Source: Acidobacteriota bacterium
GTDB taxonomy: Bacteria > Acidobacteriota > Vicinamibacteria > Vicinamibacterales > Vicinamibacteraceae
Assembly: GCA_023429845.1 (NCBI GenBank)
Contig: JAEZCY010000102.1
Coordinates: 1-15,620, forward strand
DNA length: 15,620 nt
Reading direction: 5' to 3'
The notes under the pieces: model-generated
Databases searched by the model: none
The model's input: only the letters and a program-made list of their open reading frames with translations
Told to the model about the DNA's origin: nothing
Part shown: piece by piece, positions 1 through 9,354 of the stretch
Numbering within the stretch: position 1 is the first letter of the stretch
Layout of the letters: each line of letters opens with the position of its first letter
Made by a program: the position numbers and the translations under genes

Positions 1-45
1 GCTACGTATCACGTCGGGCGACGGCGAGGTGACGGCCTGCCGCAT
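1..45 (-). CDS. Partial start of a probable downstream gene, function unknown
   Basis: An ATG at 45-43 opens a frame that runs without a stop to the window edge (15 codons, beginning MRQAVTSPSP). It lies 3 nt after the TGA of the ketosynthase gene. A GGAG Shine-Dalgarno-like run at 55-52 sits 6 nt before the ATG, within the end of the ketosynthase gene. This spacing is what one expects for the next gene of an operon. The visible peptide is too short to recognise a family, and it contains an ATA codon, which is unusual at this G+C. It could be a chance start; the sequence left of the window would decide. Confidence 0.35.
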   Translation of the reverse strand, partial: MRQAVTSPSPDVIRS

Positions 46-48
46 TCG

Positions 49-1341
49 TCACTCCGCGCGCGCCACGACGATCGCGCTGTTCTTCGATCCGAAACCCAGG
101 CAGTTGCACAGCGCCGCCTCGACGTCCACCGCGCGTCCCTCGTTGGCCAGGACGTCGAGGTCACATGCGGGATCCAGGCGCGAGATGTTGATCGTCGGCG
201 GGAGGTAGCCGCGGTCGATCGCGAGCGCCGTGGTGACGATGCCGCAGGCGCCGCTGGCGCCCTGTGGATGGCCCACCATCGACTTGGTGGACGACCCACG
301 CAACCGATCCGCGTGACCGTCGAAGACGTCGCGCACGCATCGGATCTCGATTGCATCGTTCAACTGCGTGGACGTGCCGTGGAAGTTCACGTACCCGATG
401 GACTCCGGCGCTCGCCCCGACTTCTCGATGGCCGTGCGCATCGCTCTGACGATCTGCACGCCCTCCGGATCCATCTGCACGCGATGGTAGGCGTCGCACG
501 TCGAGCCGTACCCTTCCACGACTGCGTACACGTGCGCGCCTCGGGCGCGGGCGCGGTCCTCGCGCTCGAGCACGTACATCCACGCCCCTTCCCCGAGCAC
601 GAAGCCGTCGCGCGACTGGTCGAAGGGCCTCGAGGCGCGCTCCGGTGCGTCGTTGAACGCGGTGGACACCACACGCATGCGCGAGAACCCGTAGATCATG
701 CCGGGCGTGACGCAGGCATCGACGCCGCCGCACAGCAGCGCGTCGATCTCTCCGGCGCGCAGCAGGCTCGACGCGTAGCCGGTGGCGTCAGTGGAGCTCG
801 TGCAGCCGGTCGAGAGGACATGGCTGATGCCGTGCAGTTGCAGCGCCATCGAGATCTCGCTCGAGAGCATCCCGCAGATGGACACCGGAATGGCATACGG
901 CGTGACGCGCTTCAGACCGTCGGTGAAGAACTCCCGATATTGACGCTCACCGAGTTCAATCCCGCCACCGCCGGTCCCGATGATGACCCCGGCGTCGGGT
1001 TCGCCCATGCGCAACCCGGCGTCGCTCCAGGCTTCTCGGGCAGCAATCACGCCGGCGAGCGACGCGCGCGAGTATCGCCGGGCATCGGCGCGCTCACGCA
1101 GCGGATCGTCGCCGCCGTGCCCGTTCAGTGACGGGTGGGCGGCGACCGCTGGTGCCTGCTCGATCGACAGGGGTGGCAGCGGCGCCGCCACCTGGCACGC
1201 GTAAGGCGTGGGATCGAACTCGTCGATCCGGCGCGTACCGCTCCGTCCCTCCCGCACGTGCGTCCAGAAGCACTCGCGTCCGACGCCGAATGGCGAGACG
1301 ACGCCGATGCCGGAGATCACGATGCGGGGCGAAGTCCGCAT
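49..1341 (-). CDS. Beta-ketoacyl-ACP synthase, KS-alpha/FabF-like condensing enzyme
   Basis: A 430-residue thiolase-fold condensing enzyme that would carry out decarboxylative Claisen condensation of malonyl-ACP with an acyl chain. The Cys-His-His set is complete: Cys180 in STGCTSSTDA, His321 in NFHGTSTQLND and His358 in KSMVGHPQGASG, with the conserved Lys353 five residues before it. The spacing (141 and 37 residues) is close to that of E. coli FabF. The nucleophile context TGCTS resembles KS-alpha of type II polyketide synthases rather than the TACAT of housekeeping FabF, so the enzyme may serve a specialised fatty acid, aryl-polyene or polyketide pathway. The N-terminal RIVISGIGVVSPFG is typical of the family and supports the ATG at 1341. 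The frame stays open upstream to 1905, but that part is antisense to the neighbouring gene and looks like nothing. There is no clear Shine-Dalgarno; a TATAGT hexamer 7 nt upstream suggests a nearly leaderless mRNA. No KS-beta or ACP gene is visible here. Confidence 0.92.
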   Translation of the reverse strand: MRTSPRIVISGIGVVSPFGVGRECFWTHVREGRSGTRRIDEFDPTPYACQVAAPLPPLSIEQAPAVAAHPSLNGHGGDDPLRERADARRYSRASLAGVIAAREAWSDAGLRMGEPDAGVIIGTGGGGIELGERQYREFFTDGLKRVTPYAIPVSICGMLSSEISMALQLHGISHVLSTGCTSSTDATGYASSLLRAGEIDALLCGGVDACVTPGMIYGFSRMRVVSTAFNDAPERASRPFDQSRDGFVLGEGAWMYVLEREDRARARGAHVYAVVEGYGSTCDAYHRVQMDPEGVQIVRAMRTAIEKSGRAPESIGYVNFHGTSTQLNDAIEIRCVRDVFDGHADRLRGSSTKSMVGHPQGASGACGIVTTALAIDRGYLPPTINISRLDPACDLDVLANEGRAVDVEAALCNCLGFGSKNSAIVVARAE

Positions 1342-1348
1342 GGGCGGC

Positions 1349-1356
1349 ACTATACT
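1349..1356. promoter_or_regulatory. Overlapping divergent -10-like hexamers
   Basis: The short spacer between the divergent ketosynthase and membrane methyltransferase genes holds ACTATACT. Read on plus it gives TATACT (1351-1356); read on minus it gives TATAGT (1354-1349). Both differ from TATAAT at one position. It is an isolated AT-rich block in a GC-rich region and is centred where both genes need a promoter. No -35 hexamer resembling TTGACA is seen at 17 nt on either side, so the assignment rests on the -10 similarity and position only. Confidence 0.4.
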
Positions 1357-1383
1357 ATGCGGCCTTCTGGCCCTCCTGGTTCG

Positions 1384-2106
1384 ATGTCGCCGACACCGTC
1401 GCCAATCGTGCGCGCGTTGCAGTTCACTGGAGCGCTGCTGTTCGTCGCCGCACTCGGCGCCGTCGCCGTTGCGTACGTGGTCCGTTTCGCATCGGTGACG
1501 CCAGCGGCACCGACGCCCGGGCGCAGCGTCGTGTGGAACGCGCTGACGTTCACGGTGTTCGCGCTGCACCACAGCGTGCTCGCGCGCAGCCCGCTCAAGC
1601 AGTGGCTGCACGTCCGCGTCGGGCCTGAGCTGGAGCGCACGCTGTATGTCGTGATCGCGAGCCTGCTGCTGCTCGGCTGCGTGCTGACGTGGCAGCCGCT
1701 GGCAGGCACGTGGTGGACGTGGCCCCGGGGCTGGCACTGGATTGGCCTCGCCGTGCAGCTTGCCGGCGTCGTCGTCACGCTGGTCGCCGCACGTGCCATC
1801 GACATCGGCGAGCTTGCCGGCCTGAAGGCGCCGGCGCGGCTGCCGGTTCCGGACGATGGGCCGAGCGACCTCGAGACGCGCGGCGTCTACGGGATCGTGC
1901 GCCACCCCATCTACTTCGGGTGGGTGTTGATGATGGCCGGCGCGCCGGTCATGACGTCAAGCCGCCTGCTCTTCGCCACGGTCAGCATCGCGTACCTCGC
2001 CGTCGCCATCCCGCTCGAGGAACGCAGCCTCGTGGCGACGTTCGGCCAGCCGTACCGCGACTATCAGCGACGCGTGCGCTGGCGCATGGTGCCGGGCGTG
2101 TACTGA
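1384..2106 (+). CDS. Isoprenylcysteine carboxylmethyltransferase/NnrU-family membrane methyltransferase
   Basis: A 240-residue integral membrane protein. Hydrophobic spans lie at roughly residues 10-32, 48-65, 85-105, 118-138 and 185-210. The C-terminal half carries the SAM-binding signature of the ICMT/phospholipid methyltransferase superfamily: RHPIYFG at 173-179, then LEERSL..FGQPYRDYQRRV near the end. The N-terminal part, with FALHHSVLARSPLKQW, recalls NnrU and MddA (methanethiol S-methyltransferase). The family methylates thiols, isoprenyl-cysteines or lipids; the substrate here cannot be told. The start is uncertain: an in-frame ATG at 1357 would add 9 residues, but it abuts the TATACT hexamer, so I prefer the ATG at 1384; neither has a good ribosome binding site. 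It is divergent from the ketosynthase and convergent with the DinB gene. Confidence 0.85.
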   Translation: MSPTPSPIVRALQFTGALLFVAALGAVAVAYVVRFASVTPAAPTPGRSVVWNALTFTVFALHHSVLARSPLKQWLHVRVGPELERTLYVVIASLLLLGCVLTWQPLAGTWWTWPRGWHWIGLAVQLAGVVVTLVAARAIDIGELAGLKAPARLPVPDDGPSDLETRGVYGIVRHPIYFGWVLMMAGAPVMTSSRLLFATVSIAYLAVAIPLEERSLVATFGQPYRDYQRRVRWRMVPGVY

Positions 2107-2117
2107 CGGATGCTCGC

Positions 2118-2204
2118 AATTCGAAATTGGAAATTCGAAATGTAAGGCGGGACCAGCGACCGCGCCCGACGTCGTCGTTCATTCCACATTGCCAATTTCA
2201 GATT
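2118..2204. repeat. AT-rich imperfect inverted repeat between convergent genes
   Basis: Arms at 2118-2142 and 2180-2204 are reverse complements at 19 of 25 positions. They share a perfect core GAAATTGG/CCAATTTC and are separated by a 37-nt GC-rich loop. The left arm also contains a short internal near-repeat (TTCGAAATTGGAAATTCGAAAT). The arms are strikingly AT-rich against the roughly two-thirds G+C of the flanking genes. The element fills the space between the stops of two convergent genes (2106 and 2214). It could act as a two-way transcription stop, or be a copy of a dispersed palindromic repeat (REP- or MITE-like). No transposase or target-site duplication is visible. Confidence 0.55.
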
Positions 2205-2213
2205 CTCAGATCG

Positions 2214-2732
2214 TCACTCCCTGTCCAGCTCCCGCAGCGCATCGAGGTGATGTTGTGCGTGGCCCGGAATCATCCAGGCGAGCGCGCGCACGGTGACCGC
2301 GTTGCCGTTGGCGACGCCCCGGCGGTCTGCAACATCGTCGGGCAGGTGGCGGAGGAGCGCCAGAGTGGCCTGACGAGTGGCAGCGAACTCGTCGAGCACG
2401 CCGGTCACGGTGCGCGTGGACGGTGCGGCCGCGATGGCCCATGCGTCCTGGTCGAACCCTGGCAGTTCCGACGCGTCGGCGCGCGCGAACCACAGCAGGC
2501 GAAACGCGAACACGCGCTCGGTGTCGCAGAGATGCGTGAGCAGATCGAGCAGCGACCACTTGCCCGGCGCCATCGGCAGGGCTGCACGGGCGTCGTCGTA
2601 CCCGGCCAGCGCTGCCCGCAGTTCGGCCGGCTGTGCTTCGAGACGCTCGAGCCAGCGTCCATCCGGGACGCGCGCGATGTAACCGGCGTAGAACGTCACG
2701 AATTCGGTAGCGGCGGGCCGTGTGCTCAGCAT
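2214..2732 (-). CDS. DinB-family (DinB/YfiT-fold) metalloprotein
   Basis: A 172-residue predicted four-helix protein of the DinB_2 type. The segment GKWSLLDLLTHLCDTE (57-72) carries the first expected metal-ligand histidine, His67, and the C-terminal GHAQHHLDALREL carries His158 and His162, completing the usual histidine triad. Family members bind a divalent metal; some are thiol-dependent transferases (bacillithiol or mycothiol S-transferases), while most in soil bacteria have no known reaction. The substrate is therefore open. A second in-frame ATG at 2741 would add three residues; neither start has a strong Shine-Dalgarno. The gene is divergent from lon across about 168 nt, which must hold both promoters, although no convincing -35/-10 pair stands out there. 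Confidence 0.9.
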   Translation of the reverse strand: MLSTRPAATEFVTFYAGYIARVPDGRWLERLEAQPAELRAALAGYDDARAALPMAPGKWSLLDLLTHLCDTERVFAFRLLWFARADASELPGFDQDAWAIAAAPSTRTVTGVLDEFAATRQATLALLRHLPDDVADRRGVANGNAVTVRALAWMIPGHAQHHLDALRELDRE

Positions 2733-2900
2733 GGCCGGCATCTTACCGCGTGGACTGCGCCCCGACTGATAGACTGGCCGCTGGACGTCGTGACGCATCC
2801 CCGGGACCTCGAACGGGGGTGGACGAGGACCAACGTCGGCGCGTTCAACCAGGGGCGCGGCATTCGGGCCGCTGACCCGCATTTCCGGAGAAGACGCTTC

Positions 2901-5597
<2,697 letters not shown>

Positions 5598-5600
5598 CGC

Positions 5601-6701
5601 GTGGCGATCGCGTTCTGCATCTCCGGCCACGGGTTCGGGCACGCGAGCCGCCAGGTCGAAGTCATCAACGCCTTCGGGGCGCTGCGCCCCGATCAGACGA
5701 TCCACCTGTTCACGCAGGCCTCACGCTGGCTGCTCGAGCGCACGCTGCGCGTCCCCGTCGCCATCAACGAGTACGCGGTGGACACCGGGGCCGTGCAGGG
5801 CGACAGCCTGTCGATGGACATCCCCGCGACGCTCTCCGCCGCAGCGGCGTTCGAGCACACGGCCGACGTCGCCGCGGCTCATCTCGCGCGTGAGTTCCGT
5901 CGACTCGACGTCGGCGCGGTCGTCTGCGATGTACCGGCGATGCCGTTCACGGCGGCCCGGGCGTCGGACATCCCTGCCGTGGCCCTGGCCAATTTCACCT
6001 GGGACTGGATCTACGAGGACTTCACGCAGGACCACCCGGAGTACGCAGATCTGCCGCGGCGACTTGCAGATCGCTACGCGGACGCCGGCACGGCATGGCG
6101 CCTCCCGATGCATGGGGGGTTCGCGACCTTCAGGACCGTCGTCGAGTTTCCGTGGATTGCGCGGCGGTCACGCCGGGATCCCGCGGAAACGCGTCGCCTC
6201 CTTGGGTGGGACGACTCGCGTCCGCGCGTCCTGATCTCGTTCGGCGGGTATGGCGTCTCGGACATGCGGCTTGCGCACCATGCCGGTGCGCCCTACCGTC
6301 TCGTGCTGTCGGCCGGCGCGGGCCATGCGCCCGCGGACGCGCCCGCCGACGCAGCGCGCGTGGACCGCGATCACCTCGACGAGTTGCAGCTTCGCTACGA
6401 GGACCTCGTGGCGGCGTGCGACGTCGTCCTGTCAAAACCCGGATACGGGATTGTCTCGGAGTGCGTGGCAAACGACACCGCGCTGCTGTATACGGAGCGC
6501 GGACGCTTCCGTGAGTACGACGTGATGGTGGCGCAGATGCCGCAGGTGCTGCGGTGCGGTCACGTCTCGAACGAGGTGATGGCTGCCGGACGGTGGGATG
6601 CGGACGTCGCGGCGGTGCTCGCCCAGCCAACGCCGGTCGAGCGGCCCCTCGTGAACGGCGCCGACGTCGCCGCCGGCATGCTCAGCGCGCTGCTCGACTA
6701 G
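5601..6701 (+). CDS. GT-B glycosyltransferase-like protein, similar to the N-terminal domain of plant L-arabinokinase
   Basis: A 366-residue protein starting with GTG 3 nt after the lon stop, so probably co-transcribed and translationally coupled; no separate Shine-Dalgarno is seen. HGFGHASR at 10-17 is the Gly/His-rich N-terminal loop of MurG/MGT-type GT-B folds. The motifs DTGAVQGDSLSMD, VVCDVPAMPFTAA, NFTWDWIYEDF and LSKPGYGIVSEC (277-288) match, from memory, the N-terminal half of Arabidopsis ARA1 (L-arabinokinase), where this domain is fused to a GHMP sugar kinase. Here there is no kinase domain. The C-terminal half should bind a nucleotide-sugar. Neither the donor nor the acceptor is known; in bacteria the family is usually annotated only as a putative glycosyltransferase. 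Its stop shares the CTAG at 6698-6701 with the convergent methyltransferase gene. Confidence 0.83.
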   Translation: MAIAFCISGHGFGHASRQVEVINAFGALRPDQTIHLFTQASRWLLERTLRVPVAINEYAVDTGAVQGDSLSMDIPATLSAAAAFEHTADVAAAHLAREFRRLDVGAVVCDVPAMPFTAARASDIPAVALANFTWDWIYEDFTQDHPEYADLPRRLADRYADAGTAWRLPMHGGFATFRTVVEFPWIARRSRRDPAETRRLLGWDDSRPRVLISFGGYGVSDMRLAHHAGAPYRLVLSAGAGHAPADAPADAARVDRDHLDELQLRYEDLVAACDVVLSKPGYGIVSECVANDTALLYTERGRFREYDVMVAQMPQVLRCGHVSNEVMAAGRWDADVAAVLAQPTPVERPLVNGADVAAGMLSALLD

Positions 6702-7399
6702 TCCTTGACGCAGGTGACGAGGGACCAGATGCGCGGGATGTTCACCTTCTCGATGGACACCGGCTGCAGGTTCGCCTGCGCCAGGAACGCCGGCAGGTCG
6801 AGGTCGGACTTGAACCCGATGTGGACCGTGAGCGGGGAGATCATCCGCTCGGCCTTCGACAGCATCTTGTTCGGGCTGAGGAAGTGGTTGAGGAAGATGA
6901 TGCGGCCGCCAGGCTTGCAGACGCGTCGCATCTCGCGAGCGACCTTCACCGGGTCGGGCACCACGCTGATGAGGTACGGCGCGTAGACGATGTCGAACGT
7001 GTCGTCCTCGAACTTGAGATCCTGCGCGTCCATCTGCAGCAGGCGGACGTTCGTGATGCCTTTGCGGACGACGCGTTCACGGGCCTTTTCGAGCATCCCG
7101 GCCGAGAAGTCGATGCCAGTGATCTCGGTGGACGTGGGGTACATCGAGCAGTTGATCCCGGTGCCCACGCCCACTTCCAGGATCTTGTCGCCCGGGTGCA
7201 CCTCCATCCGCTGGAGCGCCTGGACGCGACCGGGATGCAGGGTAGGGCCGAACGTCAGGTCGTAGACGCTGGCGAGCTTCTCGTAAACACGCTCGACAAA
7301 GTCGTTCTCGACCGCCGTCACTGACAGCGCGCGCGTCGCCGCGTCGCCCTGGAGAAGCTCGTCCTCGGTGCGCGACCGGTCCCGCCCGAACAATGCCAT
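6698..7399 (-). CDS. pmtA: Class I SAM-dependent methyltransferase, PmtA-like (phosphatidylethanolamine N-methyltransferase type)
   Basis: A 233-residue soluble Rossmann-fold methyltransferase. Motif I is ILEVGVGTG (73-81), followed by GIDFSAGML, MDAQDLKF and APYLISVVPDP, then RVCKPGGRIIFLNHF. This set, together with VYDLTFGPTLHPGR ahead of motif I and HIGFKSDLDL near the end, resembles the Rhodobacter-type PmtA that converts phosphatidylethanolamine to phosphatidylcholine; the UbiE/COQ5-like superfamily is the alternative. The ATG at 7399 overlaps the TGA of the upstream HMT-MTHFR gene by one base (TGATG). A strong AGGGGAG at 7413-7407 lies 7 nt before it, inside the end of that gene. A TTG three bases earlier is a poorer start because its spacing is only 4 nt. 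Last gene of the nuoI operon. The PmtA function is likely but not certain. Confidence 0.82.
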   Translation of the reverse strand: MALFGRDRSRTEDELLQGDAATRALSVTAVENDFVERVYEKLASVYDLTFGPTLHPGRVQALQRMEVHPGDKILEVGVGTGINCSMYPTSTEITGIDFSAGMLEKARERVVRKGITNVRLLQMDAQDLKFEDDTFDIVYAPYLISVVPDPVKVAREMRRVCKPGGRIIFLNHFLSPNKMLSKAERMISPLTVHIGFKSDLDLPAFLAQANLQPVSIEKVNIPRIWSLVTCVKD

Positions 7400-9348
7400 C
7401 AATCGGCTCCCCTGCTGCTAGTGATGCCGCAGTCTACCATGCCAACCTGTTGCCCTACGGTGACTGGCCGACCTGCAAAGACGTCAGCATCACTTTCGGG
7501 CGCGTCGCGGTGCAATGCCCCGAGGACATCGAGTGCCGCCGCCACCTTCCCACCCGCACCTGCGACAATGATGCCAGCGACGAGCGGCCGGATCCGAACC
7601 ACCAGTTCGCGGGCGATGACCCGGGCTTCGTCTGCCGCCCGTCCCATCCGATCCGCCTCGGCCATCCGATGGACCAATGACTCCGGTACGCTCACGCCGG
7701 GCTCTTCGTTCGCGAGCTGCTCGGCCTGCCTCGCGCTTTCGAAGGCGCGCACGATGGCGAGCACCGGCACGCGCTGGTTCGCCGTGTCGGCCAGGAACTC
7801 CCGCAGCGCATCCACGTCGTAGACCGGCCCCATCACCACGAACTCGGCGCCGGCCTCCACCTTGTAGCTGTACCGCGACAGCTCACGGTCGGGCATGACT
7901 GCCGTCGGATTCGCCGCCACGCCGATGTGAAACGCCGTCGGGAGGCCAATCGGTTGCCCGCCGACGTCTTCGCCCCTGTTGAAACGCGCGGCGACGTTGG
8001 TCAGACCGATCGAATCCACATCGAACACGGCCGTCGCGTCGGGATACTCGCTGCTGCGACGCGGACGCCCTGTGACGAGCAGCAGGTTGCGCAGCCCGAG
8101 CGCATGCGCGCCGAGCAGATCCGCCTGCATCGCGTGGAGACTGTGGTCACGACAGCAGTACTGGAGGATCGCTTCGACCCCGGCGGTCTGCTCTACGCGA
8201 ACAGCCGTGGCCAGCGCACTCATGCGGGCACGACTGCCCGCGCCATCGCCCACGAGCACCACGTCCAGGCCGTTGATGCGAGCCTCGCGCGCCTGCTGCG
8301 CAATCTGGTCGTCGCCGAAGCCCGGCGGCGGCACGAGTTCGATGCCGGTCACGAACCGGCCGCGCCGCAGCGCGTTGGCAAGGCGGGACTTGGTGTCCAC
8401 CGGCAGGGGCACCACGGCCTCGCGCTGGTGGATGGCCACGCCTGGCGCCACCGGGGTGCGAGCCGCCGGCGCCGCAAGCGCCCGCACGGCCACGCTGATC
8501 TGCTTGACGTGCTCCGGCGTGGTGCCGCAGCAGCCGCCGATGAGGCGCACGCCCGCCCCGACGAAGCGGCGCGCGTACGACGCCATGTAGTCGGGCGAGC
8601 AGAGATAGAGGTTCCGTCCGTCCACGTCGCGCGGCTTCCCCGCGTTCGGCATGGCTGCGAGCAACGTACCGGGCACCGCCTTTGCGAGCCGCTCGACGGT
8701 GTCGAGCATCGCTGCAGGCCCGACGCTGCAGTTCACGCCGAGCACGTCCGCGCCGAAGGCCACGAGCTGGGGACCGAACTGCTCGACCGGGGTGCCGTCC
8801 AGGGTGTTGCCGTCCTCGGCGGTGGTCAGCATGGCCACGACGGGCTTGTGACTGACGCCGCGGATGGCCTTGATCGCCGCGCCAATCTCGTTGACGTCGC
8901 GGAACGTCTCGAGGACGAAGAGGTCGACGCCACCTTCAGCGAGCCCTCGCGCCTGCTCGGCGAAGATGTCCGCGGCTTCGTCGAGGCCGGTCTTGCCCCA
9001 CGGCTCCACGCGAACGCCCAGAGGGCCGATCGACCCGGCGACCCAGGCATCATCCCGCGCGGCGTGCCTGGCGATGCGCGCGCCGGCGAGGTTGATCGCG
9101 TGGACCTTCTCGGCGAGACCGAAGCTGGCCAGCTTCACGCGATTGGCGCCGAACGTGTTGGTCTCGACGATCTCGGCGCCGGCGCGGAGGTATGCCTGAT
9201 GCACGCCGACAACGAGGTCGGCCTGCGTCAGGTTCAGGTCCTCGAACGCACGGTTGAGGAAGACGCCCTTGGCATAGAGTTGCGTGCCCATCGCGCCGTC
9301 GCAGATGAGCACGCGCTCACGCAGGGTCTCGAGGAAGGGTTGCGTCAC
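7399..9348 (-). CDS. yitJ: Bifunctional homocysteine S-methyltransferase / 5,10-methylenetetrahydrofolate reductase
   Basis: A 649-residue fusion of the YitJ type. The N-terminal half (about 1-292) is a zinc-dependent homocysteine methyltransferase barrel: CDGAMGTQLY at 16-25, ETNTFGANR, and the three zinc-ligand cysteines Cys207 (GVNCSVGP), Cys273 and Cys274 (GGCCGTTPEH). The C-terminal half (about 325-600) is a MetF-type flavin-dependent reductase with IELVPP, LQYCCRDHSLHAMQADLLGA and LLLVTGRP. Together they reduce methylene-THF to methyl-THF and form methionine. The N-terminal domain alone could use S-methylmethionine or another donor, because no folate-binding or cobalamin domain of MetH is present. 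The start is GTG at 9348, 6 nt after the nuoI stop, with only a weak upstream purine run. Its stop overlaps the start of the PmtA-like gene. Confidence 0.94.
   Translation of the reverse strand: MTQPFLETLRERVLICDGAMGTQLYAKGVFLNRAFEDLNLTQADLVVGVHQAYLRAGAEIVETNTFGANRVKLASFGLAEKVHAINLAGARIARHAARDDAWVAGSIGPLGVRVEPWGKTGLDEAADIFAEQARGLAEGGVDLFVLETFRDVNEIGAAIKAIRGVSHKPVVAMLTTAEDGNTLDGTPVEQFGPQLVAFGADVLGVNCSVGPAAMLDTVERLAKAVPGTLLAAMPNAGKPRDVDGRNLYLCSPDYMASYARRFVGAGVRLIGGCCGTTPEHVKQISVAVRALAAPAARTPVAPGVAIHQREAVVPLPVDTKSRLANALRRGRFVTGIELVPPPGFGDDQIAQQAREARINGLDVVLVGDGAGSRARMSALATAVRVEQTAGVEAILQYCCRDHSLHAMQADLLGAHALGLRNLLLVTGRPRRSSEYPDATAVFDVDSIGLTNVAARFNRGEDVGGQPIGLPTAFHIGVAANPTAVMPDRELSRYSYKVEAGAEFVVMGPVYDVDALREFLADTANQRVPVLAIVRAFESARQAEQLANEEPGVSVPESLVHRMAEADRMGRAADEARVIARELVVRIRPLVAGIIVAGAGGKVAAALDVLGALHRDAPESDADVFAGRPVTVGQQVGMVDCGITSSRGAD
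7407..7413 (-). promoter_or_regulatory. Ribosome binding site of the PmtA-like methyltransferase
   Basis: AGGGGAG on the minus strand, 7 nt before the ATG at 7399, embedded in the last codons of the upstream gene. It selects the ATG over the TTG at 7402, and together with the one-base stop/start overlap it points to translational coupling. Confidence 0.7.
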
Positions 9349-9354
9349 GAGCTG

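Noticed and set aside
1342..1905. 188-codon open extension upstream of the ketosynthase ATG on the minus strand
   Set aside because: It is antisense to the membrane methyltransferase gene and has no family-like sequence; the synthase N-terminus is complete at 1341.
1689..2900. Long open frame continuous with lon upstream of its GTG
   Set aside because: It overlaps two convincing genes in other frames and does not resemble Lon; high G+C keeps such frames open. The LON domain begins just after 2901.
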